Shown: positions 1 to 8,458, numbered from the stretch's first letter. The stretch: 64,000 nt of DNA from Streptomyces sp. SCL15-4 (GCF_033366695.1 NZ_JAOBTQ010000001.1:7378001-7442000); one strand, 5' to 3'. The notes: generated from the sequence alone by a model not told the origin. Made by a program: numbers and translations.

Positions 1-241
1 CGACCGGCCGGTACCGCTGGGCGGGCGCCGCCGAGACCGGGCCGGCCGCCTCGACTGTGTGTCGAACCAGTCGCTGCAAGGGGTGCTGGCCCGGCTCGGC
101 GAGCCCGGCCGCCCGCTGTGGGCGTCGGCGGTGCTGCCGACACCGTGCGTGGGGGCCTGGCGCGTCCGCCGGGCGGCCACCGGCACGGCGGCCTGCCCGG
201 TCAGGCCGGTCTCCTGGGCGCACCACCTGGTGCGGCTGTGA
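1..241 (+). pseudogene. Decayed GT87 (DUF2029) mannosyltransferase fragment
   Basis: From position 59 the frame reads VSNQSLQGVLARL and near its end PVSWAHHLVRL, stopping at 239-241. In intact actinobacterial GT87 enzymes, membrane mannosyltransferases using polyprenyl-phosphate mannose, SNQSL-x-G and SP-x-SW-x-HH motifs of this kind lie in the last third of a protein of about 400 residues. Upstream, TGRY and AAET are read in one frame while DRAGRLDCVSNQ is read in the next, so a frameshift falls near 36-42. The distance between the motifs is short, no hydrophobic spans remain, and the usual C-terminal membrane segments are missing. The left part lies outside the window. Frameshift and family motifs are seen; the family name is from memory of the motif pattern. 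Confidence 0.6.
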
Positions 242-330
242 GCCGGCGACGCCTCCGGCCCCGCCGGATTCGTCGGCGCCAACGCCTGCGTCCGGGTCTC
301 GCCGGACCTGCTGTCCGGCCTGCCGGCGGG

Positions 331-1506
331 TCAGCCCCGGGCCGCCCTGCCGCCTTTGGCCCGCAACGCCAGCGCCACCGCTCCCGCGCCGAGCCCTGAG
401 AGCCCCGCGACGACGGCGGCGGGGGACCACCCGGAGTCGTCGTCCGAGGCCGGTGGTCCCGCCGCCGCGACCGGCAGGGCCGGCGGCTCGGCACGGGAGG
501 GCGGGCGCAGCCCGTCCAGCGAACCCACCGGGTCCACCTCGCCGGCGGCCGCGAAGCCCCAGTCGAGCAGCGCGCGGGCCTCCTCGTACACGGTGAGGCC
601 GCCGTCGGCCTGCGGGTTCAGCACGCTCACCACGAGGGTGTGCCCGTCCCGGCGTGCCGCGGCGACCAGGGTGTTGCCCGCGTTGCTGGTGTAGCCGTTC
701 TTGATCCCGATCAGCCCCGGGTACGGCGTCACGCCGTCCTCGCCGGTCAGCAGCCGGTTGGTGTTCTCGATGGGGTACGACGAGCCGTCACCGGGGAAGT
801 CGGCCTCGGCGGTGGCGCAGTACCGGGCGAAGTCGGGGTTGCGCAGGCCCGCCCGGCCGAACACCGCCAGGTCGAAGGCGGAGGAGACCTGGCCGGGGGC
901 GTCGTAGCCGTCCGGGGAGACCACATGGGTGTCCAGCGCGCCGAGCGAGCGGGCCTTGTCCTGCATGCGGGCGGCCGTGGCGGCCCAGCCGCCGCCGAGC
1001 CGCGCGAGGACGTGCACGGCGTCGTTGCCGGAGCTGAGGAACACGCCGCGCCACAGGTCGGCCACCCGGTAGGTGTGCCCCTCCTCGACTCCGACCAGGC
1101 TGCTGCCCTCGCCGACATCGGCCAGTTCGTCGTAGCGCACGGTGTGCCGGAGTCCGCCGGGCAGCACCGGCAGCACGGTGAGGGCGAACAGGGTCTTCAG
1201 GGTGCTGGCGGGAGGCAGTTCGCGGTGCGCGTCGTGGGCGGCCAGCACCTCGCCGCTGCTCGCGTCGGCGATGAGCCAGGAGAGCGCCGAGAGGCCGGGC
1301 GGTTCCGGTGCGTCCCGGTGCGGCCGGACCTGGGTGCCGGACCGGTACAGCAGGGACGGCCCGGGCATCGCCGCCGGCGGGCGGGGCGGCGCGGGCTCCC
1401 CGGCCGGGGGTCCGGCGGCGGCAGCGGCCGGTGTGAGCACCAGCAGGCCCGCCACACAGAGGGAGCAGGCCGACATTGCCGCACGATACGAGAATCCGGT
1501 GACCAT
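331..1506 (-). CDS. D-alanyl-D-alanine carboxypeptidase (serine-type PBP)
   Basis: Trims the terminal D-Ala from peptidoglycan stem peptides outside the membrane. The 391-residue protein has an N-terminal hydrophobic signal (about 8-32), the catalytic SxxK motif as STLK (101-104), SGN (159-161) and KNG (269-271) in place of the more common KTG, all in the order expected of peptidase family S11. A C-terminal hydrophobic segment (about 362-382) followed by basic residues should anchor it. Length fits DacA/PBP5-like proteins of actinomycetes. It stands alone, with rho downstream on the same strand after a 100-bp gap. Confidence 0.9.
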   Translation of the reverse strand: MVTGFSYRAAMSACSLCVAGLLVLTPAAAAAGPPAGEPAPPRPPAAMPGPSLLYRSGTQVRPHRDAPEPPGLSALSWLIADASSGEVLAAHDAHRELPPASTLKTLFALTVLPVLPGGLRHTVRYDELADVGEGSSLVGVEEGHTYRVADLWRGVFLSSGNDAVHVLARLGGGWAATAARMQDKARSLGALDTHVVSPDGYDAPGQVSSAFDLAVFGRAGLRNPDFARYCATAEADFPGDGSSYPIENTNRLLTGEDGVTPYPGLIGIKNGYTSNAGNTLVAAARRDGHTLVVSVLNPQADGGLTVYEEARALLDWGFAAAGEVDPVGSLDGLRPPSRAEPPALPVAAAGPPASDDDSGWSPAAVVAGLSGLGAGAVALALRAKGGRAARG

Positions 1507-1606
1507 ACGATCAACCTACGAACAGGGTGGAGGTCCCTCACCCTGTCGGGGCCGTTCGGGGCGCCGGGCAACCCAGATGCCGCACCGGACCGTCCCGGCG
1601 CGGCCG

Positions 1607-2755
1607 TCAGCCGGCCGGGAGGGTGGGCCGGATCTGCCGCAGGAACGTGGCGTTGTCGGGGGTGGCGCGCAGCCGTTCGAGCAGGGTCTCCATGGCGGAC
1701 GGACCGCTCTCGCGGGAGCGCAGGGCGCGGCGCAGTCCGCGGGTCGCGGCCAACTCGGCCGGTTCGAGCAGGAGTTCCTCGCGGCGGGTGCCGCTGGCGT
1801 CGAGGTCCACGGCGGGAAAGACGCGCCGGGCGGCCAGCTCCCGGTCCAGGCACAGTTCCATGTTGCCGGTACCCTTCAGCTCCTCGAAGAAGTAGCCGTC
1901 GGCGCGGGAACCGGTGTCCACCAGCGCCGTGGCGAGGATGGTGAGGGAGCCGCCCTCCTCGGCCTGGCGCGCGGCGCCGAAGAACCGCTTGGGACCGATC
2001 AGCGCGCCCGCGTCCACACCGCCGCTCAGGGTGCGGCCGCCGGCGGCGGAGGCGTTGTTGTACGCCCGGCACAGCCGGGTCAGCGAGTCCAGCAGCACGA
2101 CGACGTCCTCGCCGGCCTCGACCAGCCGCTTGGCCCGCTCCACGACCAGTTCGGCGAGGGCGATGTGGTCCTTCGGCGAGCGGTCGAAGGTGGAGGCGAA
2201 CACCTCCCCGCGCACCGAGCGGCGCATCTCGGTGACCTCCTCGGGCCGTTCGTCGAGCAGCAGGACCATCAGCCGGCACTCGGGGTGGTTGCCGGCCACG
2301 GCGGCGGCGAGCTGCTGGAGCAGCACGGTCTTGCCGCTCTTGGGCGGGGCCACGACCAGGCCGCGCTGGCCCTTGCCGACCGGTGCGAGCAGATCGGCGA
2401 CGCGCCCGGTCAGTCCGGCGCCGGGGTGTTCCAGGCGCAGCCGCCGGTGCGGGTGGAGCGGGGTGAGGTCGTGGAAGTGGCGCCTGGCACGGGGCTCTCC
2501 GGGAGCGCGTCCGTTGACACGCGCGATCTCGGTCAGGGCCCGCTGGGCGCCCCGGACGCCTTCGACCAGGTCGCCCTTGCGCAGTCCGTGGCGGCGCACG
2601 AGCGCCGCCGTGAGCTGCGGATCGGCGGGGGAGGGCAGCAGGTTCGCGGCCCTCAGGTGCCCCTTCCCGTGCGCGTCGATGTCCAGGACGCCGGTGACGA
2701 GCGGGGCGGACGGCGCCTGCGAGGCCTCGGGGCGGGGTGCGAGTGCGGTGGTCAT
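1607..2755 (-). CDS. rho: Short transcription termination factor Rho (paralogue)
   Basis: ATP-dependent RNA helicase that terminates transcription. The 382-residue protein has a cold-shock-like RNA-binding region (about 20-110), a P-loop PPKSGKT (137-143), Walker B with LLLDERPEEVTE (about 165-176), Q-loop residues near SGGVDAGALIGPKRFFG and the R-loop EELKGTGNMEL, aligning without gaps to the E. coli motor core. It lacks the N-terminal helical bundle and the long basic insertion of the usual actinomycete Rho (well over 600 residues), so it is probably a second, accessory Rho. The P-loop has Ser where E. coli has Ala. Start is the ATG 8 nt behind GAAAGGA. Whether a long rho exists elsewhere cannot be seen here. 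Confidence 0.9.
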   Translation of the reverse strand: MTTALAPRPEASQAPSAPLVTGVLDIDAHGKGHLRAANLLPSPADPQLTAALVRRHGLRKGDLVEGVRGAQRALTEIARVNGRAPGEPRARRHFHDLTPLHPHRRLRLEHPGAGLTGRVADLLAPVGKGQRGLVVAPPKSGKTVLLQQLAAAVAGNHPECRLMVLLLDERPEEVTEMRRSVRGEVFASTFDRSPKDHIALAELVVERAKRLVEAGEDVVVLLDSLTRLCRAYNNASAAGGRTLSGGVDAGALIGPKRFFGAARQAEEGGSLTILATALVDTGSRADGYFFEELKGTGNMELCLDRELAARRVFPAVDLDASGTRREELLLEPAELAATRGLRRALRSRESGPSAMETLLERLRATPDNATFLRQIRPTLPAG

Positions 2756-3261
2756 GCGGATGTCCTTTCGCGGACGGAACAGGAAGGAGAAGCGGGGGCG
2801 GGGCCGCGAGCGGGAGGCGTCTGCGACTGCCTCCGGGCGGCGGGAGGGACGCCCCGGGTACGGCGGAGAAGGCCGTCACGAGGCGGTACCGGGAAGCTGA
2901 CGCGCCGGGGACCGGGGGATCCCGGGACGGCGGCGAACCGATCAGCTGAGAGAGACTGGCACCGGCGCCCACCTTGGGCGTGCACGAGTGCTGACAGCAC
3001 GCTACCACTGCTTGGGGCGCGGTGTCCGTGATTCCGTCAACACAGCACCGGAACGTGGCATTCCCGCGGGACCGCACGTCCTCTCCGGACCTGCCGGCCG
3101 TGGCACGCGCAACGGCAAGGCGGCGCGGGAGAGTTGGTGGCGTCCGGCGCGGACGCCGGCCGGACCGCGGCGGAGGCGCGTCGTCCCGGCCGGTCGCTCG
3201 TGGGAGTGGTCGTCCGGCGTGGAGCGGGCCGCGGCACCCGGGGGTGCGGCACAGTGGGCGG
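2756..3261. other. Intergenic region upstream of rho
   Basis: 506 bp between the divergent rho and lipoprotein genes. On the minus strand an 82-codon open frame starts at GTG 3000 (VLSALVHAQGGRRCQSLSADR) and stops at 2752-2754, overlapping the rho ATG as ATGA; it could be a translated leader but has no recognisable family. A TAGCGT-like -10 lies just upstream of it (about 3001-3007). On the plus strand 3022-3261 is open in the lipoprotein frame but reads as low-complexity Arg/Gly sequence before the signal peptide, so it is not taken as coding. Confidence 0.35.
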
Positions 3262-3720
3262 GTGCCTCGCCGACTTCTTCCGCTGGTGGTGGCGGCGCTG
3301 GTGAGCGTCGCCGGCTGCACCACCGTCACTCCTGGTCCCGACCCCGCTCCCGCCGGCTCCCGGCGCACCCTCCCGCCGAACGCCCCGGCCGTACCGTCGG
3401 TCCTGCGGGCGCCGGCCGGCGATCCTGCCGACCGGGCCGCGCTCGTGCGCACCGGCAAGGGACACCCGGACCGTCCCGGCCCGGCGGCGCGGACCCGCGG
3501 CCCCGCGTCCGGCGCACCGGCCTCCGCCGCCCCGTCCCCGGCCACCGCCTCGCCGGCCCGCGCTCCGCGCGCGGAGCACCGGCCGTCCGGCCGGCACCCG
3601 GTTCCCCGTCCCCGTACGGTCTCCCGGCCGCCCGCCGCCGTGATGCGCGACCTGTGCCGCCGGGCGGACGGCGTGGCCGCCCCCGAGGTCGTCCGCCTCT
3701 GCCGCAAGACCTACGGCTGA
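3262..3720 (+). CDS. Small Pro/Ala-rich lipoprotein
   Basis: Predicted secreted lipoprotein of 152 residues and unknown role. The GTG at 3262 begins a classic lipoprotein signal: basic VPRRLL, a hydrophobic stretch, then lipobox VAGC with the lipidated Cys at residue 19. The middle is a Pro/Ala/Arg-rich disordered stretch; the last 25 residues, with two Cys (MRDLCRRADGV and RLCRKTYG), look like the only folded, conserved part. The frame is open further upstream, but that extension would bury the signal peptide internally, which decided the start. Confidence 0.65.
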   Translation: MPRRLLPLVVAALVSVAGCTTVTPGPDPAPAGSRRTLPPNAPAVPSVLRAPAGDPADRAALVRTGKGHPDRPGPAARTRGPASGAPASAAPSPATASPARAPRAEHRPSGRHPVPRPRTVSRPPAAVMRDLCRRADGVAAPEVVRLCRKTYG

Positions 3721-3762
3721 CGGGCGGGGCGGCGGCCCGCGGCGCCGTCGTAGGCTGCCGCC

Positions 3763-4536
3763 ATGTTCGGTCCCGGAGGTCCCACGCTGCGCGAACTCGC
3801 CGTGCAGGCGCTGTCGTCCGTCGAGCACGGATACGACCTGCTCGCGCCGAAGTTCGACCACACCCCCTTCCGCACCCCCGACGACGTGCTGGACGCCGTG
3901 GCCGGGGCGCTCGCGCCGCTCGGGCCGTTCACGGACGGACTCGACCTGTGCTGCGGCACCGGCGCCGGGATCCGTCCGCTGGCCCGGCTGTGCCAAGGGA
4001 GCGTCACCGGGCTCGACTTCAGCGCCGGCATGCTCGACGTCGCCCGGCACCGGGTGCGCCCCGCCGCCCCGCCCCGGGTCGCCTGGGTACGCGGCGACGC
4101 CCGGGCCCTGCCGTTCACCGCCGCCTTCGATCTCGTCGTCTCCTTCGGGGCGTTCGGCCACTTCCTGCCGGCGGAACTGCCGGCGCTCTTCGCCGGGGTC
4201 CGCTCGGCGCTGCGGCCCGGCGGCCGCTTCGCCTTCCCGGTGTTCGCCCCGCCCCGCCCCACGCAACCCGGCTACTGGCTGCTGTGGGGCTTCGACACGG
4301 TGATGCGGGTGCGCAACGCGCTGTGGCGGCCACCGTTCGTCATGTACTACCGGGCGCTGCGGCCCGGCGCCGTCCTCGGGGAGCTGGAGCGGGCGGGGTT
4401 CGCGGTCGAGACGCGCGTCCTGCCCGGGTTCGGCCGGCTGGCCGGCGGCGGCCCGCGCGGCCGGCTGGTGGTGGCCCGGACCGCCGGCGCGCCGGGCCCG
4501 GCGGGTCACACCGCGGCGGGCAGGGTGAACTCGTAG
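3763..4536 (+). CDS. Class I SAM-dependent methyltransferase
   Basis: Transfers a methyl group from S-adenosylmethionine to an unidentified small molecule or lipid. Motif I is GLDLCCGTGAG (59-69), followed by the acidic post-motif in TGLDFSAGML and a motif-II-like DLVVSFGAFGHFLP with a hydrophobic C-terminal half, the layout of Methyltransf_11/25 domains. The 257-residue length is typical. It overlaps the convergent gntR gene by 31 bp at their 3' ends, so the two are unlikely to share a promoter. Confidence 0.85.
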   Translation: MFGPGGPTLRELAVQALSSVEHGYDLLAPKFDHTPFRTPDDVLDAVAGALAPLGPFTDGLDLCCGTGAGIRPLARLCQGSVTGLDFSAGMLDVARHRVRPAAPPRVAWVRGDARALPFTAAFDLVVSFGAFGHFLPAELPALFAGVRSALRPGGRFAFPVFAPPRPTQPGYWLLWGFDTVMRVRNALWRPPFVMYYRALRPGAVLGELERAGFAVETRVLPGFGRLAGGGPRGRLVVARTAGAPGPAGHTAAGRVNS

Positions 4537-5249
4537 ACCAGCGCGTCCTGTTCGGCGTGCACCACCAGATCGGTGATCTCCAGCGGGCGCGCGTACTGGT
4601 CGTGCACGTGCCGGGTCACCCGGACCGAGGAGGCCTGTGACACGTGGGTGATGCAGTCCCGGTGGTGCAGGCACAGTCCGGCCTTGCGCATCCAGTCGTA
4701 GGCCCGTCCCAACTGCGCGGGCGTGGCGCCGTCGGCCCGGTCCCGGTACCGGGCCAGCTCCGCCACCTCGGCCAGGGCCACCGCCGAGAACGAGGTCACC
4801 GCCGTCCGCAGCGACCGGCCGTCCGGCGTGACCGACCGGTAGCGGTGCACCAGCGTCGGCCGGTGCGGCGCCAGGTCCAGTTCCCGCGCGTGCTCCGGCG
4901 GCGGCACCTCCCAGGTCACCGTCGCCCGGTCGACCGCGCACGGATCCGCCGGCCGGGCGCCCACCGGGAAGGCGAGCGAATCCGGCGACTCCACCGGCCG
5001 GCCGGGCAGCATGGCGTGGCTGCCCCGCCGGTCGGTGGCGACCACACCGCCGCGGCGCAGCACCTCCAGCGCCTGGCGGACGGTCTCCCGGCTGACCCCG
5101 AAGTGCGCGGCCAGGTGCCGTTCGCCCGGCAGCCGCTCGCCCGGCGGAATCGTGCCGTCGCGCAGCTCGCCGAGCAGCAGTGCCGCTATGCGTCCGTACA
5201 GGGGCCGGCCGTCGTCGGGCGGTGGATCGTGCGGGGTGGTGCGGGCCAT
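4506..5249 (-). CDS. GntR/HutC-family transcriptional regulator
   Basis: DNA-binding regulator with an N-terminal winged helix (about 15-80: PLYGRIAALLLGELRDG, then GERHLAAHFGVSRETVRQAL) and a C-terminal UTRA effector domain (about 95-245), the HutC subfamily that includes DasR and YvoA. The ATG at 5249 is preceded by AGGAGGG at a good distance; a TTG eight codons upstream has no ribosome site. A palindrome at 5313-5328 resembling HutC-type operators lies 64-79 bp upstream and suggests autoregulation. No neighbouring transport or sugar-phosphate gene shows what the ligand is. Confidence 0.88.
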   Translation of the reverse strand: MARTTPHDPPPDDGRPLYGRIAALLLGELRDGTIPPGERLPGERHLAAHFGVSRETVRQALEVLRRGGVVATDRRGSHAMLPGRPVESPDSLAFPVGARPADPCAVDRATVTWEVPPPEHARELDLAPHRPTLVHRYRSVTPDGRSLRTAVTSFSAVALAEVAELARYRDRADGATPAQLGRAYDWMRKAGLCLHHRDCITHVSQASSVRVTRHVHDQYARPLEITDLVVHAEQDALVYEFTLPAAV

Positions 5250-5312
5250 GCCGCGCCCTCCTGTCGGTGACAAGACGTAGTCGTACGGGTTCGGTGCGCG
5301 ACCACAATTAGC

Positions 5313-5328
5313 ATTGGTCTAAACCACG
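5313..5328. promoter_or_regulatory. DasR-like (dre) operator upstream of gntR
   Basis: ATTGGTCTAAACCACG differs at three positions from the DasR-response consensus ACTGGTCTAGACCACT and keeps the TGGT/ACCA arms. It sits just upstream of a HutC-type regulator gene. HutC proteins commonly bind such sites and repress their own promoter. It could equally be a genuine DasR site. Confidence 0.5.
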
Positions 5329-5404
5329 AGGGAAGGGTGATCGGTGGTTTCGACCGAAATCCGCCCGCGTCCCACGGCGGTCACCGAGGCGCCGCGACGC
5401 GCGC

Positions 5405-6595
5405 TCACAAGGCGCGGTAGAGGGCGTCGACCAGCGCTGTCTTCCGCGGATCATCGGCCAAGCGGGACCCCATGCGGTTCATCACATAGCCCAGCGACAC
5501 CCCGGCCTCCGGGTCGGCGAGCCCGCAGGAACCACCGAAGCCGTCATGGCCGAAAGCGCGCGGGTTCGGCCCGTACAGACCTCGGGGCCCGCTCAGCCAC
5601 AGACCGAGCCCGATCTCGGTGTCCTCCTCCAAGGCCGCGCCCAGCACCAGGTCGCGGCCCGAGCCCTCGCTCTCGCGCACCCGCTCCGCGGCCCCGGCCG
5701 GCAGGAACCGCCGGCCGCCGAACGCGCCGCGCCCGGCGAGGACGCCGTACAGCGCCGCCACGGCCCGCGCGGTGCCGTGCCCGTTGGCCGCCGGTAGCTC
5801 CGCCGCCCGCCAGCCGGCGCTGTTCGCCTGCGCGGGACCGGCGGCCGGGTTGGTCAGTGCGGCCCGCGCGACCGGCGTCAACTTGCCGAAGAACGCGGCC
5901 TGTTCGGCCGGCGGCCGGGCCGGCGCGGGCACCAGCTCGGCCGCCCGGCCGGCCTGCCGGGCCGGCAGCCCCACCGTGAAGCCGCCCCCGAGCGGCCCGG
6001 TCAGCTCCCGCTCCAGGAAGGCCCCCAGGCGCAGCCCCGAGACCCGCCGCACCACCTCCCCGACCAGGAAGCCGTAGGTCAGCACGTGGTACCCCGACCG
6101 GGTGCCCGGCTCCCACCAGGGCGCCGTGGCGGCGAGCCGGCCGGTGGTCAGCTCCCAGTCGTACAGCTGCTCCAGGGTGTGCGGCCTGCGCAGCCCGGGC
6201 AGCCCTGCGCGGTGCGACAGCAGGTGCCGTACCAGCACCCGCTCCTTGCCCTCGGCGGCGAATTCCGGCCAGTACGCGGCCACCGGCGCGTCCAGGTCGA
6301 GCAATCCCCGGCCGGCCAGGAGGTGGGCGCACAGGGCCACGACGCCCTTGGTGGTCGACCACACGTTCACCACCGTGTCCCGCTCCCAGGGCCGGGTCCG
6401 CGCCGGGTCCGCCCAGCCGCCCCACAGGTCCACCACCGTCTTCCCGCCGACCGTGACCGCCACCGCGGCGCCCAGTTCCCCGCGTTCGCGGAAGTTGTCC
6501 TCGAAGGCCTGCCGTACCCCGGCGAACCGCGGGTCGCAGTGCCCGTGGACCGCCGCGGCCGTCCGCGCCGTCCGCCGTGTCTCCTGTGTGGACAT
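5405..6595 (-). CDS. EstB-type serine hydrolase (class-C beta-lactamase fold)
   Basis: Probable esterase of the family often labelled beta-lactamase or EstB. The nucleophile motif SxxK is STTK (80-83) and the Tyr motif is in GYHVLTYG (168-175), followed by FLVGEVVRRVSG, as in EstB-like carboxylesterases rather than true class-C beta-lactamases. No signal peptide is seen, so it is probably cytoplasmic. Start ATG is preceded by GGAGGC. It lies 117 bp downstream of, and on the same strand as, an acetyl xylan esterase-like gene. Confidence 0.85.
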   Translation of the reverse strand: MSTQETRRTARTAAAVHGHCDPRFAGVRQAFEDNFRERGELGAAVAVTVGGKTVVDLWGGWADPARTRPWERDTVVNVWSTTKGVVALCAHLLAGRGLLDLDAPVAAYWPEFAAEGKERVLVRHLLSHRAGLPGLRRPHTLEQLYDWELTTGRLAATAPWWEPGTRSGYHVLTYGFLVGEVVRRVSGLRLGAFLERELTGPLGGGFTVGLPARQAGRAAELVPAPARPPAEQAAFFGKLTPVARAALTNPAAGPAQANSAGWRAAELPAANGHGTARAVAALYGVLAGRGAFGGRRFLPAGAAERVRESEGSGRDLVLGAALEEDTEIGLGLWLSGPRGLYGPNPRAFGHDGFGGSCGLADPEAGVSLGYVMNRMGSRLADDPRKTALVDALYRAL

Positions 6596-6712
6596 GAGGC
6601 CTCCGTCGTCGCCGGTGGCCCCGGTCCGCGCCGGCCGCGGCCCGGGGGCGTTCCAGAACGTACGGACTGCCCCGTCCGGAGGGAAGGGCGGGCCCCGGCC
6701 CGTCGGCGGGGC

Positions 6713-7681
6713 TCAGGCGTACGAGCGCAGCCAGCGCACCTTCGCCGCCTCGTGGAACGGGCCGCCGCCCTCGTGGTCGTTGAAGTCGTACACCTCGATG
6801 GTCTTGTCCTCGTGGCCCCAGGCGTTGAACGCCGCGAACACGGTCGACGGCGGGCACGTCTGGTCCTCCAGGGCCGCCGAGAACAGCGCGGGCGCCCGGC
6901 CCCGGGCCGCGAAGTGCACCCCGTCGAAGTAGGACAGCGTGCGCCGCACCTCGGCGGTGCGCCCGCGGTACGTCTTGAGGAAGAGGCCGATCTCCCGGTA
7001 CGGGTGGCGGTCGGTCAGGGTCACCGCGCGCGGGAAGTCGCACAGGAACGGCACGTCCGGCGCGACCGCGACCAGGTCGGGGACCAGGGCGCCGACCGCG
7101 ATCGTGAGGCCGCCGCCCTGGCTGGCACCGAGGACCGCGGTCCGCGTCGCGTCGGCCAGCGGGTGCGAGCGGGCCGCCTCCACCGCGCGCACCGCGTCCG
7201 TGATCACCCGGCGGTAGTAGTAGTTCTCGGGCGCCTCGATGCCCCGCGTCATGTATCCGGGGTAGGCCGGTGCCGCGCCCACCGGGTCCGCGGTGGCGCC
7301 CCCGCCGCCCCAGGCACTGCCCTGTCCGCGGGTGTCCATCAGGAAGTGCGCCCGGCCCGTCGACGCCCAGAGCAGGCTCTCGTGCGGCAGGCCGCGCCCG
7401 CCGCCGTAGCCGAGGAACTCCACCACCACGGGCAGCGGTCCGGTGGCCCCGGCGGGCAGCCGCAGCCAGCCCTTGACGGGATGGCCGCCGAACCCGGCGA
7501 ACGTCACGTCGTAGACCTCGACCGTGGTCAGACCGGTCTCCACCGGCTCGAAGCGCGCGTCCAGGTCGTGCTCACGGGCCTGTTCGAGCGTCTTCTCCCA
7601 GAAGGCGTCGAAGTCCTCCGGCTCGGTGGACTCGCTGCGGTACGCGCGGAGTTCGTCCAGGGGCAGATCGAACAGGGCCAT
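6713..7681 (-). CDS. Acetyl xylan esterase / cephalosporin-C deacetylase (CE7)
   Basis: Removes acetyl groups from xylo-oligosaccharides or similar acetylated sugars. The 322-residue alpha/beta hydrolase shows the CE7 motifs: RGQ in MDTRGQGSAWGGGG (116-128), the nucleophile GASQGGG (Ser187), and late HE motif in FNDHEGGG. No signal peptide, which fits intracellular CE7 enzymes acting on imported oligosaccharides. The ATG at 7681 has AAAGGCGG upstream; an upstream in-frame ATG lacks one. A LacI-type operator at 7805-7820 suggests carbohydrate-dependent control. Confidence 0.9.
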   Translation of the reverse strand: MALFDLPLDELRAYRSESTEPEDFDAFWEKTLEQAREHDLDARFEPVETGLTTVEVYDVTFAGFGGHPVKGWLRLPAGATGPLPVVVEFLGYGGGRGLPHESLLWASTGRAHFLMDTRGQGSAWGGGGATADPVGAAPAYPGYMTRGIEAPENYYYRRVITDAVRAVEAARSHPLADATRTAVLGASQGGGLTIAVGALVPDLVAVAPDVPFLCDFPRAVTLTDRHPYREIGLFLKTYRGRTAEVRRTLSYFDGVHFAARGRAPALFSAALEDQTCPPSTVFAAFNAWGHEDKTIEVYDFNDHEGGGPFHEAAKVRWLRSYA

Positions 7682-7804
7682 CAACAACCGCCTTTGTGAA
7701 GGAAGACTGTGCGGTCTCACCGTACGTGGGTGGTCGGATCACTCGCCAGGGACATAACAGGTCCTGTCACCCCGCCGGAGATTCAACGCTCCAGGTCCGG
7801 GATT

Positions 7805-7820
7805 GAGCAAGCGTTTGCTC
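7805..7820. promoter_or_regulatory. LacI-type operator-like palindrome
   Basis: GAGCAAGCGTTTGCTC has 6-bp perfect arms (GAGCAA/TTGCTC) around a CG-centred core that fits AANCGNTT, the signature of LacI/GalR operators. It is 124 bp upstream of the acetyl xylan esterase-like gene start and in no coding region. No lacI-family gene is in the window, so the regulator would act in trans. Confidence 0.5.
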
Positions 7821-7873
7821 CCGGTGGGCGCGCACAGCGGCGGCAGACGCGCAGTGATCGGGTCACTCGCCGG

Positions 7874-8458
7874 TCACATCCGTGGCTGGGTCCACCGCGG
7901 CCCCGTCCGCTCCCACTCCCGCTCCCACTCGGCGAGCCGGTGCCGCAGGGCGATCCGGCGCTCGATCACCCGGGCCAGGAACACCGCCGCCGCCGTGCCG
8001 CCCGCCGCGCACAGGCCGACGGTCACCGCGTGCTGCCACACCGCCATGTCGTCCGGCGGCGCCGCCACATTGCGGCCCCGGGAGTCGAACCACACCGAGA
8101 CCGGCTCCCCGGGGCGGGCCCCGGCGGGCACCCGGACCCACGCCGTCCGGACGACCTGGCCCGGCTCGGTCCAGCGCACCTGGGCGCGGTAGGGCTGCCG
8201 GCGCTCGCCCTGGGCCGCGGCGGGCCGCCCGGCCGGGTCGCTCACCACGACGGCCCGCACCTCGTGGCGCTCGGCCCGCTGCACCGCGGCCAGTGCCCGG
8301 GCCTGGTCATGGGCGTGCAGCCCGGTGAACACCCCCACCAGCGGCGCGGCCACGCACAGCAGGACGGTGACCACCAGCACCGTCCACGCCTCCACGACGT
8401 CCGACCGGCGCCGCAGCGGATTGCGCCGCCAGCGCCAGCCACGCACCCGGGTACGCAT
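7874..8458 (-). CDS. Rv1733c-family membrane protein
   Basis: Integral membrane protein of unknown biochemical role. The N-terminal RRNPLRRRSDVVEAW signature and two transmembrane helices (about 25-47 and 125-150) enclosing an extracytoplasmic domain match the Rv1733c family, a member of the dormancy regulon in Mycobacterium and multi-copy in Streptomyces. Start at ATG 8458 is set by GAGGAGGTGGTC immediately upstream and by the family's short N-terminus; an upstream open extension is not coding-like. 194 residues is the usual size. Confidence 0.8.
   Translation of the reverse strand: MRTRVRGWRWRRNPLRRRSDVVEAWTVLVVTVLLCVAAPLVGVFTGLHAHDQARALAAVQRAERHEVRAVVVSDPAGRPAAAQGERRQPYRAQVRWTEPGQVVRTAWVRVPAGARPGEPVSVWFDSRGRNVAAPPDDMAVWQHAVTVGLCAAGGTAAAVFLARVIERRIALRHRLAEWEREWERTGPRWTQPRM

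Noticed and set aside
1607..2755. Bicyclomycin resistance locus
   Set aside because: Only a Rho paralogue is present; no biosynthetic or export genes for bicyclomycin next to it.
3022..3261. N-terminal extension of the lipoprotein
   Set aside because: Would bury the lipoprotein signal; reads as Arg/Gly-rich.
1197..3707. An 836-codon minus-strand open frame
   Set aside because: Shadow of the carboxypeptidase, rho and lipoprotein genes; Arg-rich and motif-free.
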